Shown here in pieces: positions 1 through 7,089 of a stretch of 10,358 bases of DNA (position 1 is the first letter of the stretch; every line of letters begins with the position of its first letter). The notes under the pieces are model-generated. The model was not told the DNA's origin. It did no database searches and worked only from the letters and a program-made list of their open reading frames with translations. The stretch lies in contig CALFYN010000438.1 of assembly GCA_937952345.1 (NCBI GenBank), positions 1 through 10,358 on the forward strand, given 5' to 3'. The position numbers and the translations under genes are program-made. Source of the DNA: an uncultured Acidobacteriota bacterium (lineage in GTDB: Bacteria > Acidobacteriota > Terriglobia > Bryobacterales > Bryobacteraceae).

Positions 1-1134
1 GTTCTTCACTTCCGGCGGCGTTGTCGCCGACATCTTTTCTACATGCCGCGTCGGTCTTCCCAGCGCGCTTTCCGAACGATAGAAGTTGTGGATCGCCGAC
101 CCGAAATGCGCCGAAGCGTAACAAAGCACCAGGCTCCCCACATTGTGCAAAGCGAGTGGAGTGCGGGTAAGCTGCGCATAGTCGGCAATCTTCCGCGTGC
201 CCGTAAATCCACCGGCAAACGCCAGGTCGGGATGCACGATGTCCGCGGCCTGATTGTCCAAGAACGGTTTGAAGCCGCGCAGCAATTCCAGTTTCTCGCC
301 CGTCAGAATCAGCACCCGTGTCGATCGCTTCAGTGACATCCAGGCCTCGGAGTAAGCCACCGGCAGGGGATCTTCCAGGAACAACGGATTCATCGGCTCC
401 ACCGCCTTCGCCACTTGAATCGAACTCGGCGCGTCCAGTTCGTTGTGGCAATGGACGGCGATGTCGATGTCTTCACCCACCGCCTCGCGCGCGTTGCGAA
501 ACGCCCGCGCCACACGCCGTAGTTGATCATTATCCAGCGTCACCGCATAGCGCGCCGGTGGCACGCCGATGATCGCATCGATGCCGATCTTGAACGACGT
601 GAACTTCTCCGGCATCTGCCGGATCATCGCCGCCCATTCCTTCGCCTTCACCGGATCCAGCATGCTTTGCCCCGGGCCATGCGAATACATGCGGATCGCC
701 GGACGAAACGGCCCGCCCAGCAACACATTCACCGGCTGTCCTGTAATCTTCCCGGCCAGATCCCACAGCGCTATGTCGATTCCGCTGATGGTGGGAATAT
801 GCGCTATGTAGGTGTGCATCAGCGAAGTCATCTCGTGGAAGTGCAGTTCGATATTCAGCGGATCCTTGCCTATAAGAAACCGCTTCATCGTTTCGATGCG
901 CGCCCGTGCCATCGGCCCGGTGGAGCCAGCTTCACCATAACCAGCCAGGCCCGCATCCGTCTCGATCTTGATCAGGCAATTCCCGGCGATATTGGCGATC
1001 TGCATCGCCTTCACGTTCGTGATCTTCACCTTGCCCTTATGCGGTTCGGCAAAGGCATGCAGGCGTTCCATCCAGGCTCCGGCAGGCAGCGCCAACACGC
1101 GCCGCAGCCACTCTCTTCGACTATGAGTGCTCAT
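1..1134 (-). CDS. Mandelate racemase/muconate lactonizing enzyme family protein (enolase superfamily), Tat-like leader, cut at the 3' end
   Basis: The gene starts with ATG at 1134 and stays open for 378 codons to the window edge, so only the C-terminus is missing; family members are about 380-400 aa. Residues 1-30 resemble a twin-arginine leader: SRREWLR at 5-11, a short weak hydrophobic stretch at 13-21, and a possible cleavage after AFA at 27-29. The rest is an enolase-superfamily capping domain plus barrel. Visible active-site positions are HCH at 228-230 (first metal ligand position), E254 in LEDP (second), E280 in TGEK (third), and H330 in LHN (acid/base position). Members abstract a proton alpha to a carboxylate with Mg2+, and many are sugar-acid dehydratases. 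The substrate cannot be read from the sequence. Oddity: the first ligand position is His228, where Asp or Glu is usual. It lies 21 nt behind the PQQ dehydrogenase gene, probably as the last visible gene of that operon. The family call is secure; the Tat export is moderately supported. Confidence 0.9.
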   Translation of the reverse strand, partial: MSTHSRREWLRRVLALPAGAWMERLHAFAEPHKGKVKITNVKAMQIANIAGNCLIKIETDAGLAGYGEAGSTGPMARARIETMKRFLIGKDPLNIELHFHEMTSLMHTYIAHIPTISGIDIALWDLAGKITGQPVNVLLGGPFRPAIRMYSHGPGQSMLDPVKAKEWAAMIRQMPEKFTSFKIGIDAIIGVPPARYAVTLDNDQLRRVARAFRNAREAVGEDIDIAVHCHNELDAPSSIQVAKAVEPMNPLFLEDPLPVAYSEAWMSLKRSTRVLILTGEKLELLRGFKPFLDNQAADIVHPDLAFAGGFTGTRKIADYAQLTRTPLALHNVGSLVLCYASAHFGSAIHNFYRSESALGRPTRHVEKMSATTPPEVKN

Positions 1135-1143
1135 GGCACTCGC

Positions 1144-1149
1144 ATTATA
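1144..1149 (-). promoter_or_regulatory. Possible internal -10 element (TATAAT) 9 nt before the enolase-superfamily gene
   Basis: The 21-nt gap before the ATG at 1134 contains a perfect TATAAT on the minus strand, ending 9 nt from the start codon. No good -35 box is visible 16-18 nt upstream, and only a weak GCGAG could serve as a ribosome-binding site. A start of transcription about 7 nt downstream would give an almost leaderless mRNA. Chance occurrence in an AT-rich gap is quite possible. Confidence 0.25.
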
Positions 1150-1155
1150 TACACG

Positions 1156-2694
1156 CTATTTCGCCAGTTGAAATACGAACAGCCCAGTGCCCGCCGCGAT
1201 GGCAATCTTCTGCCCGCTAGCCGTGCCGTAGGCCATCGGCGCCGCAATGATCTGCCCGCCCAGATTGCGTTTCCACAGCTCTTTCCCATCACGGGCATCC
1301 AGGGCAAGAAAGTAGCCTTCCTCCGTGCCCGCGAAAATCAGATTCCCCGCGGTCGAAAGCAGCCCCGCCCAAGGGGCACGAAACAGCTTGTACTCCCATT
1401 GCAATTTGCCGCTCACCGGATCCAGCGCGCGCACAGCGCCGTGCCAGTCCTCCATCACATCTTCATTGCGGAAGAAACTCCCCTGGTACCGCGCCCCTTC
1501 GCGATACACGGCTTCGCCCGTATAGTAGACACTCGACCCTTCGCGTGCCGCCACATAGAACAATCCCGTATCCGGATTGAATGCCGGCGAGTTCCAATTC
1601 GTACCACCGGCAACCTGCGGATACACGCGAACCCCATCGGACGTCGGATCAATGCCCACGTTCCGCACCGGTCGCCCCTTGGCATCCAACTCCTTCGCCC
1701 ACGTCTGCTTCACATAAGGCGTGGCATGCAGAAACTCACCCGTAGCCCGGTCCAGCACGTAATAGAACCCGTTGCGATTCGCCGTCACCAGCAACTTCCG
1801 CTGCCGCCCACGAAATTCACGGTCGATCAACACCATGATCTGCGTCGCATCCCAATCGTGCACATCGTGCGGCGTGAATTGAAAATGCCACTTGCGCTGC
1901 CCGGTATCGGCATCCAATGCAACCACCGAATCCGAGAACAGATTGTCGCCCTTGCGCACCTCGCCGTTCCAATCCGGTCCCGGATTTCCCGTCCCCCAAT
2001 ACGTCAGATTCAGTTCCGGGTCATACGATCCCGTAATCCAAATCGGCGCACCGCCGCGCCGCCACGAATCGCCGGCCCAGGTTTCGTTTCCGAATTCGCC
2101 CGGCCCCGGCACCGTGTAAAACCGCCACTTCCGCGCTCCGTCCGCAACTCCGTACGCGTCCAAAAAGCCACGAATGCCGTATTCGCCACCGGCTACTCCA
2201 ACAATCACTTTGTCCTTCACCACCAGCGGTGCGTGCGTCGCCGAATAGCCCAGACGGTAGTCCGTCATCTCCGAATCCCACAACACTCGCCCGTTCTTGC
2301 GGTCCAGCGCTACCAGGTGCGCATCCAGCGTCGCCAGAAACAGCCGTTCTCCCGCCACCGCCACACCCCGGTTCACTTGCCCGCAGCAGACATTGATCTT
2401 CGGAGGCAGATTGCGCCGGTACTCCCACAGCTTCACTCCCGTCTCCGCATCCAGTGCGATGACATCGTTCGGCGGCAAAGTGATGTACATCACTCCGTCC
2501 ACCACGATCGGCGAGGTCTCGAACTTCTCCCGCATCCGCGCCGTATACGCCCAGGCCAGATTCAGCTTGTCTGCGTTCCCGGCGTGAATCTCCTTAAGCG
2601 GCGAATGCCGGTGCGCTTGGTAGTTCTGCGAATAGTGCAGCCAATCGTTGTCCTGCGCCGCCAGACACCCGGCAAACAGCAACAGCCATCTCAT
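1156..2694 (-). CDS. Exported PQQ-dependent dehydrogenase (eight-bladed propeller) with lanthanide-type Asp-x-Asp site
   Basis: This is a 512-aa quinoprotein dehydrogenase that would oxidise an alcohol, aldehyde or sugar in the periplasm and pass electrons to cytochrome c. Residues 1-14 are a short signal peptide (MRWLLLFAGCLAAQ). Repeated Trp-docking blade motifs of the form D-x-x-x-G-x-x-x-W occur around 82-90, 131-139, 261-269, 425-433 and 467-474. Family hallmarks are the vicinal disulfide pair C103-C104, GGEYG with metal ligand E171, GTGNPGPD with metal ligand N237, the catalytic D280 in HDVHDWDATQ, and NWNSPAFNP at 366-374. D282, two residues after the catalytic Asp, is the extra carboxylate that marks lanthanide-dependent XoxF/ExaF-type enzymes; calcium enzymes have Ala or Thr there. 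The ATG at 2694 is chosen over one at 2718 because GGGGAGG lies 6 nt upstream and it forms an ATGA overlap with the cytochrome stop. It is shorter than type I alcohol dehydrogenases (about 580-620 aa) and carries no fused heme domain. The substrate is unknown. Confidence 0.95.
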   Translation of the reverse strand: MRWLLLFAGCLAAQDNDWLHYSQNYQAHRHSPLKEIHAGNADKLNLAWAYTARMREKFETSPIVVDGVMYITLPPNDVIALDAETGVKLWEYRRNLPPKINVCCGQVNRGVAVAGERLFLATLDAHLVALDRKNGRVLWDSEMTDYRLGYSATHAPLVVKDKVIVGVAGGEYGIRGFLDAYGVADGARKWRFYTVPGPGEFGNETWAGDSWRRGGAPIWITGSYDPELNLTYWGTGNPGPDWNGEVRKGDNLFSDSVVALDADTGQRKWHFQFTPHDVHDWDATQIMVLIDREFRGRQRKLLVTANRNGFYYVLDRATGEFLHATPYVKQTWAKELDAKGRPVRNVGIDPTSDGVRVYPQVAGGTNWNSPAFNPDTGLFYVAAREGSSVYYTGEAVYREGARYQGSFFRNEDVMEDWHGAVRALDPVSGKLQWEYKLFRAPWAGLLSTAGNLIFAGTEEGYFLALDARDGKELWKRNLGGQIIAAPMAYGTASGQKIAIAAGTGLFVFQLAK

Positions 2695-3467
2695 CGCGAA
2701 CCTCCCCGGCACGAACACAACCAGCTCACTATGTCTTCCAATTGCTCCCCCCGCAACGTATCGTAGGCAGGCATCGATGATTGCGCACTGCGTGTCACCG
2801 CACGCACTTCACGCTTGGCCACGGACGTGATCCGTCCACCGGGCTCCAGCAGATGAATCGTATACCCGTCTTCATTCAGCAGCATCCCGCGTTTCTCACC
2901 AGCGGCAGTGGCAACACGCACCATCCGCCACTTCTCGGAAACCTGCGCATGCGGCCGCACCAGCGATTCCTGCAAATGCTCGCGAGACCGCGAAGCGCCC
3001 ATTGTCGATAAGTCCGGCCCCATCCTGCCCGATCCGAGATTCTCTCCATTCATGCGAACACTATGGCAACCCAGGCATCCGTTCGTTTCCGCTAGTGCTT
3101 TTCCCCGCGACGCCGCGGCCGCGTCGAAAGCGCACAGGTCTTTTCCCGTACCTTCCAGCGTCCGCACAAATGTCAGGATTTTCCAGATCGTATCCTCGTC
3201 CAGCCAGTGCCCCGGCATCTCTGATCCCGGGATCCCATTGGCAATCGCCTGATACAACTCGCGATCGGAGTTCCCTACACGATGAGACTTCGTCGCCAGC
3301 CGCGCTCCGCGCCCCGATGCCCCATCCGTCCCATGACAGTTAATGCAATAGAAACGATAGAAGCGCTTTCCGTCGGCAAGGTCCTTCTCCGAAGTGAACG
3401 GATTCGCATCGCGGCTCTGTGCGGCCAGCACCGCGGCACAACTGATCAGCAGCCACAGCGTACGCAT
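2691..3467 (-). CDS. Exported di-heme cytochrome c, probable electron acceptor of the PQQ dehydrogenase
   Basis: This 258-aa protein has a signal peptide (MRTLWLLISCAAVLAAQ, 1-17) and two CxxCH heme sites: CINCH at 41-45 and CLGCH at 131-135. The likely distal ligands are M84 in GSEMPG for heme 1 and M232 in SSMPAY for heme 2. The second domain (about 118-250) has a beta-rich insertion between heme site and Met, with text such as GEKRGMLLNEDG and HLLEPGGRI. This matches what I recall of the putative heme-binding domain called the Pirellula/Verrucomicrobium type (TIGR02603). The ATG at 3467 gives a clean signal peptide and forms a TAATG overlap with the stop of the Ig-repeat gene; an in-frame upstream extension to 3623 would lie wholly inside that gene and lacks a leader. 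The stop overlaps the dehydrogenase start (ATGA). The role as redox partner is inferred from this tight coupling. Confidence 0.93.
   Translation of the reverse strand: MRTLWLLISCAAVLAAQSRDANPFTSEKDLADGKRFYRFYCINCHGTDGASGRGARLATKSHRVGNSDRELYQAIANGIPGSEMPGHWLDEDTIWKILTFVRTLEGTGKDLCAFDAAAASRGKALAETNGCLGCHSVRMNGENLGSGRMGPDLSTMGASRSREHLQESLVRPHAQVSEKWRMVRVATAAGEKRGMLLNEDGYTIHLLEPGGRITSVAKREVRAVTRSAQSSMPAYDTLRGEQLEDIVSWLCSCRGGSR
2701..2707 (-). promoter_or_regulatory. Strong ribosome-binding site GGGGAGG for the PQQ dehydrogenase
   Basis: GGGGAGG on the minus strand sits 6 nt before the ATG at 2694, inside the end of the cytochrome gene. It fixes the dehydrogenase start at 2694 rather than 2718. 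Confidence 0.75.
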
Positions 3468-6400
3468 TAGAAGTTCGCCGTCGCCGCCGCGGACGCGCCC
3501 AGCGAGTTTGTCAGCGTTACGGAAACGCTGGTCACCTGCCCGCTTGTGCCCTGCTGCACCGTGAACGGAATCGTGATCGCGCACAGACTCCCGAACTGTT
3601 GCGATGAAGCACCCTGGTACCATGGCCCGATGGCGTTAGCCAGATTCACAGTGAAATCGGTGCCCTGCACGGTCCCCGACGTGGTCAAACGTACACTGGC
3701 GGAAGTGATCTCACGCGACGTGGCATACGCCACAATCACCAGTTCAAAGCCGTTCGCGGTACGGTTCACCCGAACACTGTTGATTGTCGGGGCAGCCCGG
3801 GCAATCGTAATCGACGAACTTGGCGCGGGGTTGGGCGTCACATCCGTCCCCGCCGCACTCATGCGAGCAGTAACCACAATCGTCCCCGCCACCGTGCCCG
3901 TTTGAATTCCGAGCGCACTGGCATTGAACACGGCATCGGTTTGTCCCGCCGCAATATTGAATGCAGCGCGGCGCCCGCCCGTTGAGAATTGAATCGCCGG
4001 ATCATCCACATTCACCGCCGAATTGAACGTGAGAATCAGCTCTCCGGTCAAATCCACGGGATACGGCTGCGCGATGCTCACTCGCGGGCTCGCCTGCTGC
4101 CCCGCGCCGCCGGATGCCGGCAGTCCCGTAATATTCAGGGTTGGCGACGGTGGCAGCCCAACGGTGAGCGTGACGCTCTGGTTCGATGCCACTTGCAGAC
4201 TATCCGAAACACGAACCGTGAATTCGAACGTCCCCGGAGTTGTCACGCGGCCGCTGATTGCCCCGCTGCTCTCCTCGATCGTTAGGCCCGCCGGCGCGCC
4301 GTTCAACGCCCAGCGGTACGGAGGCGTCCCCCCCGTGGCAGTCGCCGTGAACTGATAATTGACACCGGCCGTGGCAGCCGGCAACGATGCCGCACTCGTA
4401 ATGCGTAACAATGGCGCATTCACGTTGATCACGATCGCGGCCGATGCAGTCTGTCCGCCCGCGTCAGTCACCTCTACAGTTGCCGAAAAGCGCCCCGATC
4501 GGGTCGGCGTTCCGGCAATCTGCCCGCCCTCGGAAACAGTCAACCCATCGGGCAGTGCGCCATCGCGAATCCTCCAGCGATACGGCGTCGTACCGCCACG
4601 GGCGCCCAAGGTGAAATTGTAGGCCGTTCCCACGGTCCCATTCGGCAAGGTGCCTGCCGTCTGCACACTCACCGCCGGCAGAATCGTCAGCGTGAACGCT
4701 CGCGTGATCTTCTGACCCGTGGCATCGCTTACCTCCACCGTCAACGGTGTCGTGGCGGCAACAAACGGCGTGCCCGTGATCGCACCCGTCGACGCGTTGA
4801 GTTGCAACCCATCCGGTAGCGTCCCGGAGGCAATCCTCCACGTATAGGGAGCCACTCCGCCCGTGGCCGCCAATGCCTGTGAATACGGACTGCGCTCCAC
4901 CCCCTCGCGTAGCGAGGTCGTCGTAATCTGCAAGGCTGCCAGCACTGTCAACGAGTAATTGCGCAGACCCAATTGCCCCGCACTGTCATTGGCACGGATG
5001 GAAAAACTGAATACTCCGGTCTGCGTCGGTGTCCCCGACAACACCCCGGTGGTGCTGTTCAGGCTCAAGCCCGGCGGGTTCACGGAAATGATGTACACGT
5101 ACGGCGCCAGTCCGCCGGCCGCGGCGAAAGTCTGCGAATAAGCCGCGCCCACAGCTCCATTCGGCACTGTGGCCGGCGAGATCGTGATTGTCTGGTTCAC
5201 GGTCAACGTCAATTGCTTCGTCGTCTGCTGCCCGCCGCTGTCGGTCGCAAACACCAGGAACGGGAACGTTCCGGACTGTGTCGGAATCCCGCTCAGCACA
5301 CCGGTGAATTGATTTAACTGCAATCCCGGAGGCGCGCCTCCCGATATCGTCCAGAAATACGGCTGCGTTCCGCCAGTAGCTGTGAGCACTTGCTCATACA
5401 GCAATCCGAGGGTGCCGGCAGGCAGCGTCTGCGTCACAATCGAAAACGCCTGTAGAATCGTCACGGAGAATGATCGCGTGGCCGACGCTCCCAGCGCATC
5501 CGTCACTCGCACGGTCAAATTGAAGATCCCCGGCAACGAGGGGACGCCCGACAACACTCCCGTCGAAGGATTCAGAAATAGGCCTGGAGGATTCGGCGAC
5601 AACAGCGCCCAAGTCAGCGGCGCGGTACCGCCAAATGCCGCGAAGAACTCTTCGTAGGGTTGCCCGACAAGCCCGTTCTTCAACGTCACCGTAGTGATGT
5701 TCAACAAAGAACCCACCACCAACTGAAACGCGCGCAGATTCGTCTGGCTCAAGGAGTCCTGCACCTGCACATTGAACGTGAACACGCCTTCCTGTTGCGG
5801 AGTCCCACTCAGAATGCCCGTCGCCGCGTCCAACACAAACCCCGGCGGCAACGTGCCCGGCGCGGACCACGAATAAGGCGGCGAGCCGCCCGTCGCACTG
5901 ATCGTCGTCGAGTAAGCCGCCCCCACCGAGGCCTGCGGCAAACTCCCCGTAGTAATCTGCAAGGAAGACCCGACAACCAGCGTCAGCGTCCGGTTCGCCG
6001 TCTGATTGAGCGAATCCCGCACGGTAACCGCTACGTTGAAAGTCCCGGCTTGCCCCGTCGTGCCCGATAGCACACCACTGCTCGCTAACGTCAAACCCGT
6101 CGGCAACTGGCTGGTCGTCGAGAACACATACGGCTGCACGCCACCCGTTGCCGTGATCGTCGTGTTGTAGGCAACTCCGGCAGTCACCGGCGGCAGCGAA
6201 GTCGTCTGAATCTGCAACTGCTGCCCGTTGACGGACAGCCCCAAAGTGCGCGTCACCTGCGCATTCACCGCATCGGTGACGCGAATCTGCAAATTAAAAT
6301 TTCCCGCCTGCAGTGGCGTTCCCGACAATACGCCGGCTTGCGAAAGCGTGATTCCCTGTGGCGCGCCGCTCAGCAAAGTCCATGTATACGGCGTCGTGCC

Positions 6401-7084
6401 TCCCGCGGCCGTCAATTGGAACGTATAGGCAGTGTTCAATGTCGCCGCCGGAAGCGAGTTCGTCAACATGTCCAGTGCCCCGCGCACCGTCAAGGTGAGT
6501 TGCCGCGTGGCGACTTGCTCGAACCCGTCCAGCACCCTGACCGTAAACGTGAAATTGCCGCTCTGCGTTGGCGCGCCGCTCAGCAACCCCGTCTGGGAAT
6601 TCAGCGTCATCCCTTGCGGTAGCGATCCCGATGAGAGGGAAAACTGATACGGCGAGGATCCACCGCTCACCTGGATGAACTGGGAGTAGTTGGAATTGAG
6701 AATAGCGTCGGGAAGACTATTGGTCGTGATCGACAGTGCGGGCGGCCCGACACGGAACGGCACGATGTTCGACGCCGCACCAGGAGCCGGACAGTTCGAA
6801 GCAAATGTGGAATTCTGTACCTGTACCGGCACGTCGCCGAACGATTCCGCCGTAAAGCCTCCCCCAACCACCGCGCTGAGTTGCGTGGAACTCTGCACGG
6901 TCGTCGACAACACGTTGCCGTCAAACACAATCGACGAGCCGAAACAGAATCGCTGTCCCGTCACTTGGAGCGTAAACGACACCCCAGGCAGTTGCGACGT
7001 AGGGTTCAAGGAGTCGATCTGCGGAGCCTGTCCCCACAGCGCGGCGCCACACAAAGTCAACAAGACAGCAATTCGGTTCGTCAA
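3467..7084 (-). CDS. Large exported protein with ten tandem putative-Ig (He_PIG) repeats
   Basis: The 1205-aa product has these parts in order: a signal peptide (1-18, MTNRIAVLLTLCGAALWG, then Gln19); an IPT/TIG-like beta domain (about 20-114) with C47 and C98 as a possible disulfide; ten repeats of about 86 aa (116-976); and a C-terminal region (978-1205). The repeat consensus is LP...G..Y...L.A.GG..PY.W....G.LP.GL.L....G.LSGTP...G.F.F.V.V.D, the classic He_PIG (cadherin-like Ig) pattern. The C-terminal region looks like two more beta modules, about 982-1095 and 1098-1205, of a kind I recall at the ends of Solibacter repeat proteins. No C-terminal anchor or sorting signal is seen. The start is TTG at 7084, preceded by GGAGGA at 9 nt; an ATG at 7252 in the same frame lies inside the neighbouring gene and gives no leader. 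A surface, adhesive or polymer-binding role is likely but inferred from domain type. Confidence 0.93.
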   Translation of the reverse strand: MTNRIAVLLTLCGAALWGQAPQIDSLNPTSQLPGVSFTLQVTGQRFCFGSSIVFDGNVLSTTVQSSTQLSAVVGGGFTAESFGDVPVQVQNSTFASNCPAPGAASNIVPFRVGPPALSITTNSLPDAILNSNYSQFIQVSGGSSPYQFSLSSGSLPQGMTLNSQTGLLSGAPTQSGNFTFTVRVLDGFEQVATRQLTLTVRGALDMLTNSLPAATLNTAYTFQLTAAGGTTPYTWTLLSGAPQGITLSQAGVLSGTPLQAGNFNLQIRVTDAVNAQVTRTLGLSVNGQQLQIQTTSLPPVTAGVAYNTTITATGGVQPYVFSTTSQLPTGLTLASSGVLSGTTGQAGTFNVAVTVRDSLNQTANRTLTLVVGSSLQITTGSLPQASVGAAYSTTISATGGSPPYSWSAPGTLPPGFVLDAATGILSGTPQQEGVFTFNVQVQDSLSQTNLRAFQLVVGSLLNITTVTLKNGLVGQPYEEFFAAFGGTAPLTWALLSPNPPGLFLNPSTGVLSGVPSLPGIFNLTVRVTDALGASATRSFSVTILQAFSIVTQTLPAGTLGLLYEQVLTATGGTQPYFWTISGGAPPGLQLNQFTGVLSGIPTQSGTFPFLVFATDSGGQQTTKQLTLTVNQTITISPATVPNGAVGAAYSQTFAAAGGLAPYVYIISVNPPGLSLNSTTGVLSGTPTQTGVFSFSIRANDSAGQLGLRNYSLTVLAALQITTTSLREGVERSPYSQALAATGGVAPYTWRIASGTLPDGLQLNASTGAITGTPFVAATTPLTVEVSDATGQKITRAFTLTILPAVSVQTAGTLPNGTVGTAYNFTLGARGGTTPYRWRIRDGALPDGLTVSEGGQIAGTPTRSGRFSATVEVTDAGGQTASAAIVINVNAPLLRITSAASLPAATAGVNYQFTATATGGTPPYRWALNGAPAGLTIEESSGAISGRVTTPGTFEFTVRVSDSLQVASNQSVTLTVGLPPSPTLNITGLPASGGAGQQASPRVSIAQPYPVDLTGELILTFNSAVNVDDPAIQFSTGGRRAAFNIAAGQTDAVFNASALGIQTGTVAGTIVVTARMSAAGTDVTPNPAPSSSITIARAAPTINSVRVNRTANGFELVIVAYATSREITSASVRLTTSGTVQGTDFTVNLANAIGPWYQGASSQQFGSLCAITIPFTVQQGTSGQVTSVSVTLTNSLGASAAATANF
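4157..6739 (-). repeat. Ten tandem He_PIG coding repeats, about 258 nt each
   Basis: Within the large protein the repeats begin at residues 116, 203, 289, 374, 460, 546, 632, 717, 804 and 891, a spacing of 85-87 residues. The strongest shared positions are GG..PY, LP.GL or PPGL, G.LSG.P, and V.V.D. The DNA copies are clearly diverged in codon use, so this is an old protein-level repeat and not a fresh DNA expansion. Repeats 8-10 carry more Arg (for example YRWRIRDG at 835-842) than repeats 1-7, which are rich in Thr, Ser, Asn and Gln. Confidence 0.9.
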
Positions 7085-7089
7085 GACGG

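Noticed and set aside
2659..2694. Possible lipobox (FAGC) in the PQQ dehydrogenase leader.
   Set aside because: Cleavage before C10 would leave a leader of nine residues, too short for a lipoprotein signal; ordinary cleavage before Gln14 fits the pattern of its neighbours.
523..2766. A 747-codon open frame on the plus strand across the enolase-superfamily and PQQ dehydrogenase genes.
   Set aside because: The product is extremely rich in Arg, His, Pro and Gln with no recognisable motif, and it crosses two well-identified genes on the other strand. It is the antisense shadow of their GC-rich codon usage.
3468..3623. Upstream extension of the cytochrome gene.
   Set aside because: It lies wholly inside the C-terminal coding part of the Ig-repeat gene and would bury the signal peptide; the ATG at 3467 makes a TAATG junction.
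4157..6739. Tandem repeat considered as a DNA-level satellite, CRISPR or recombination hotspot.
   Set aside because: The periodicity of about 258 nt comes from protein domains; copies are diverged in DNA sequence and have no spacer structure.
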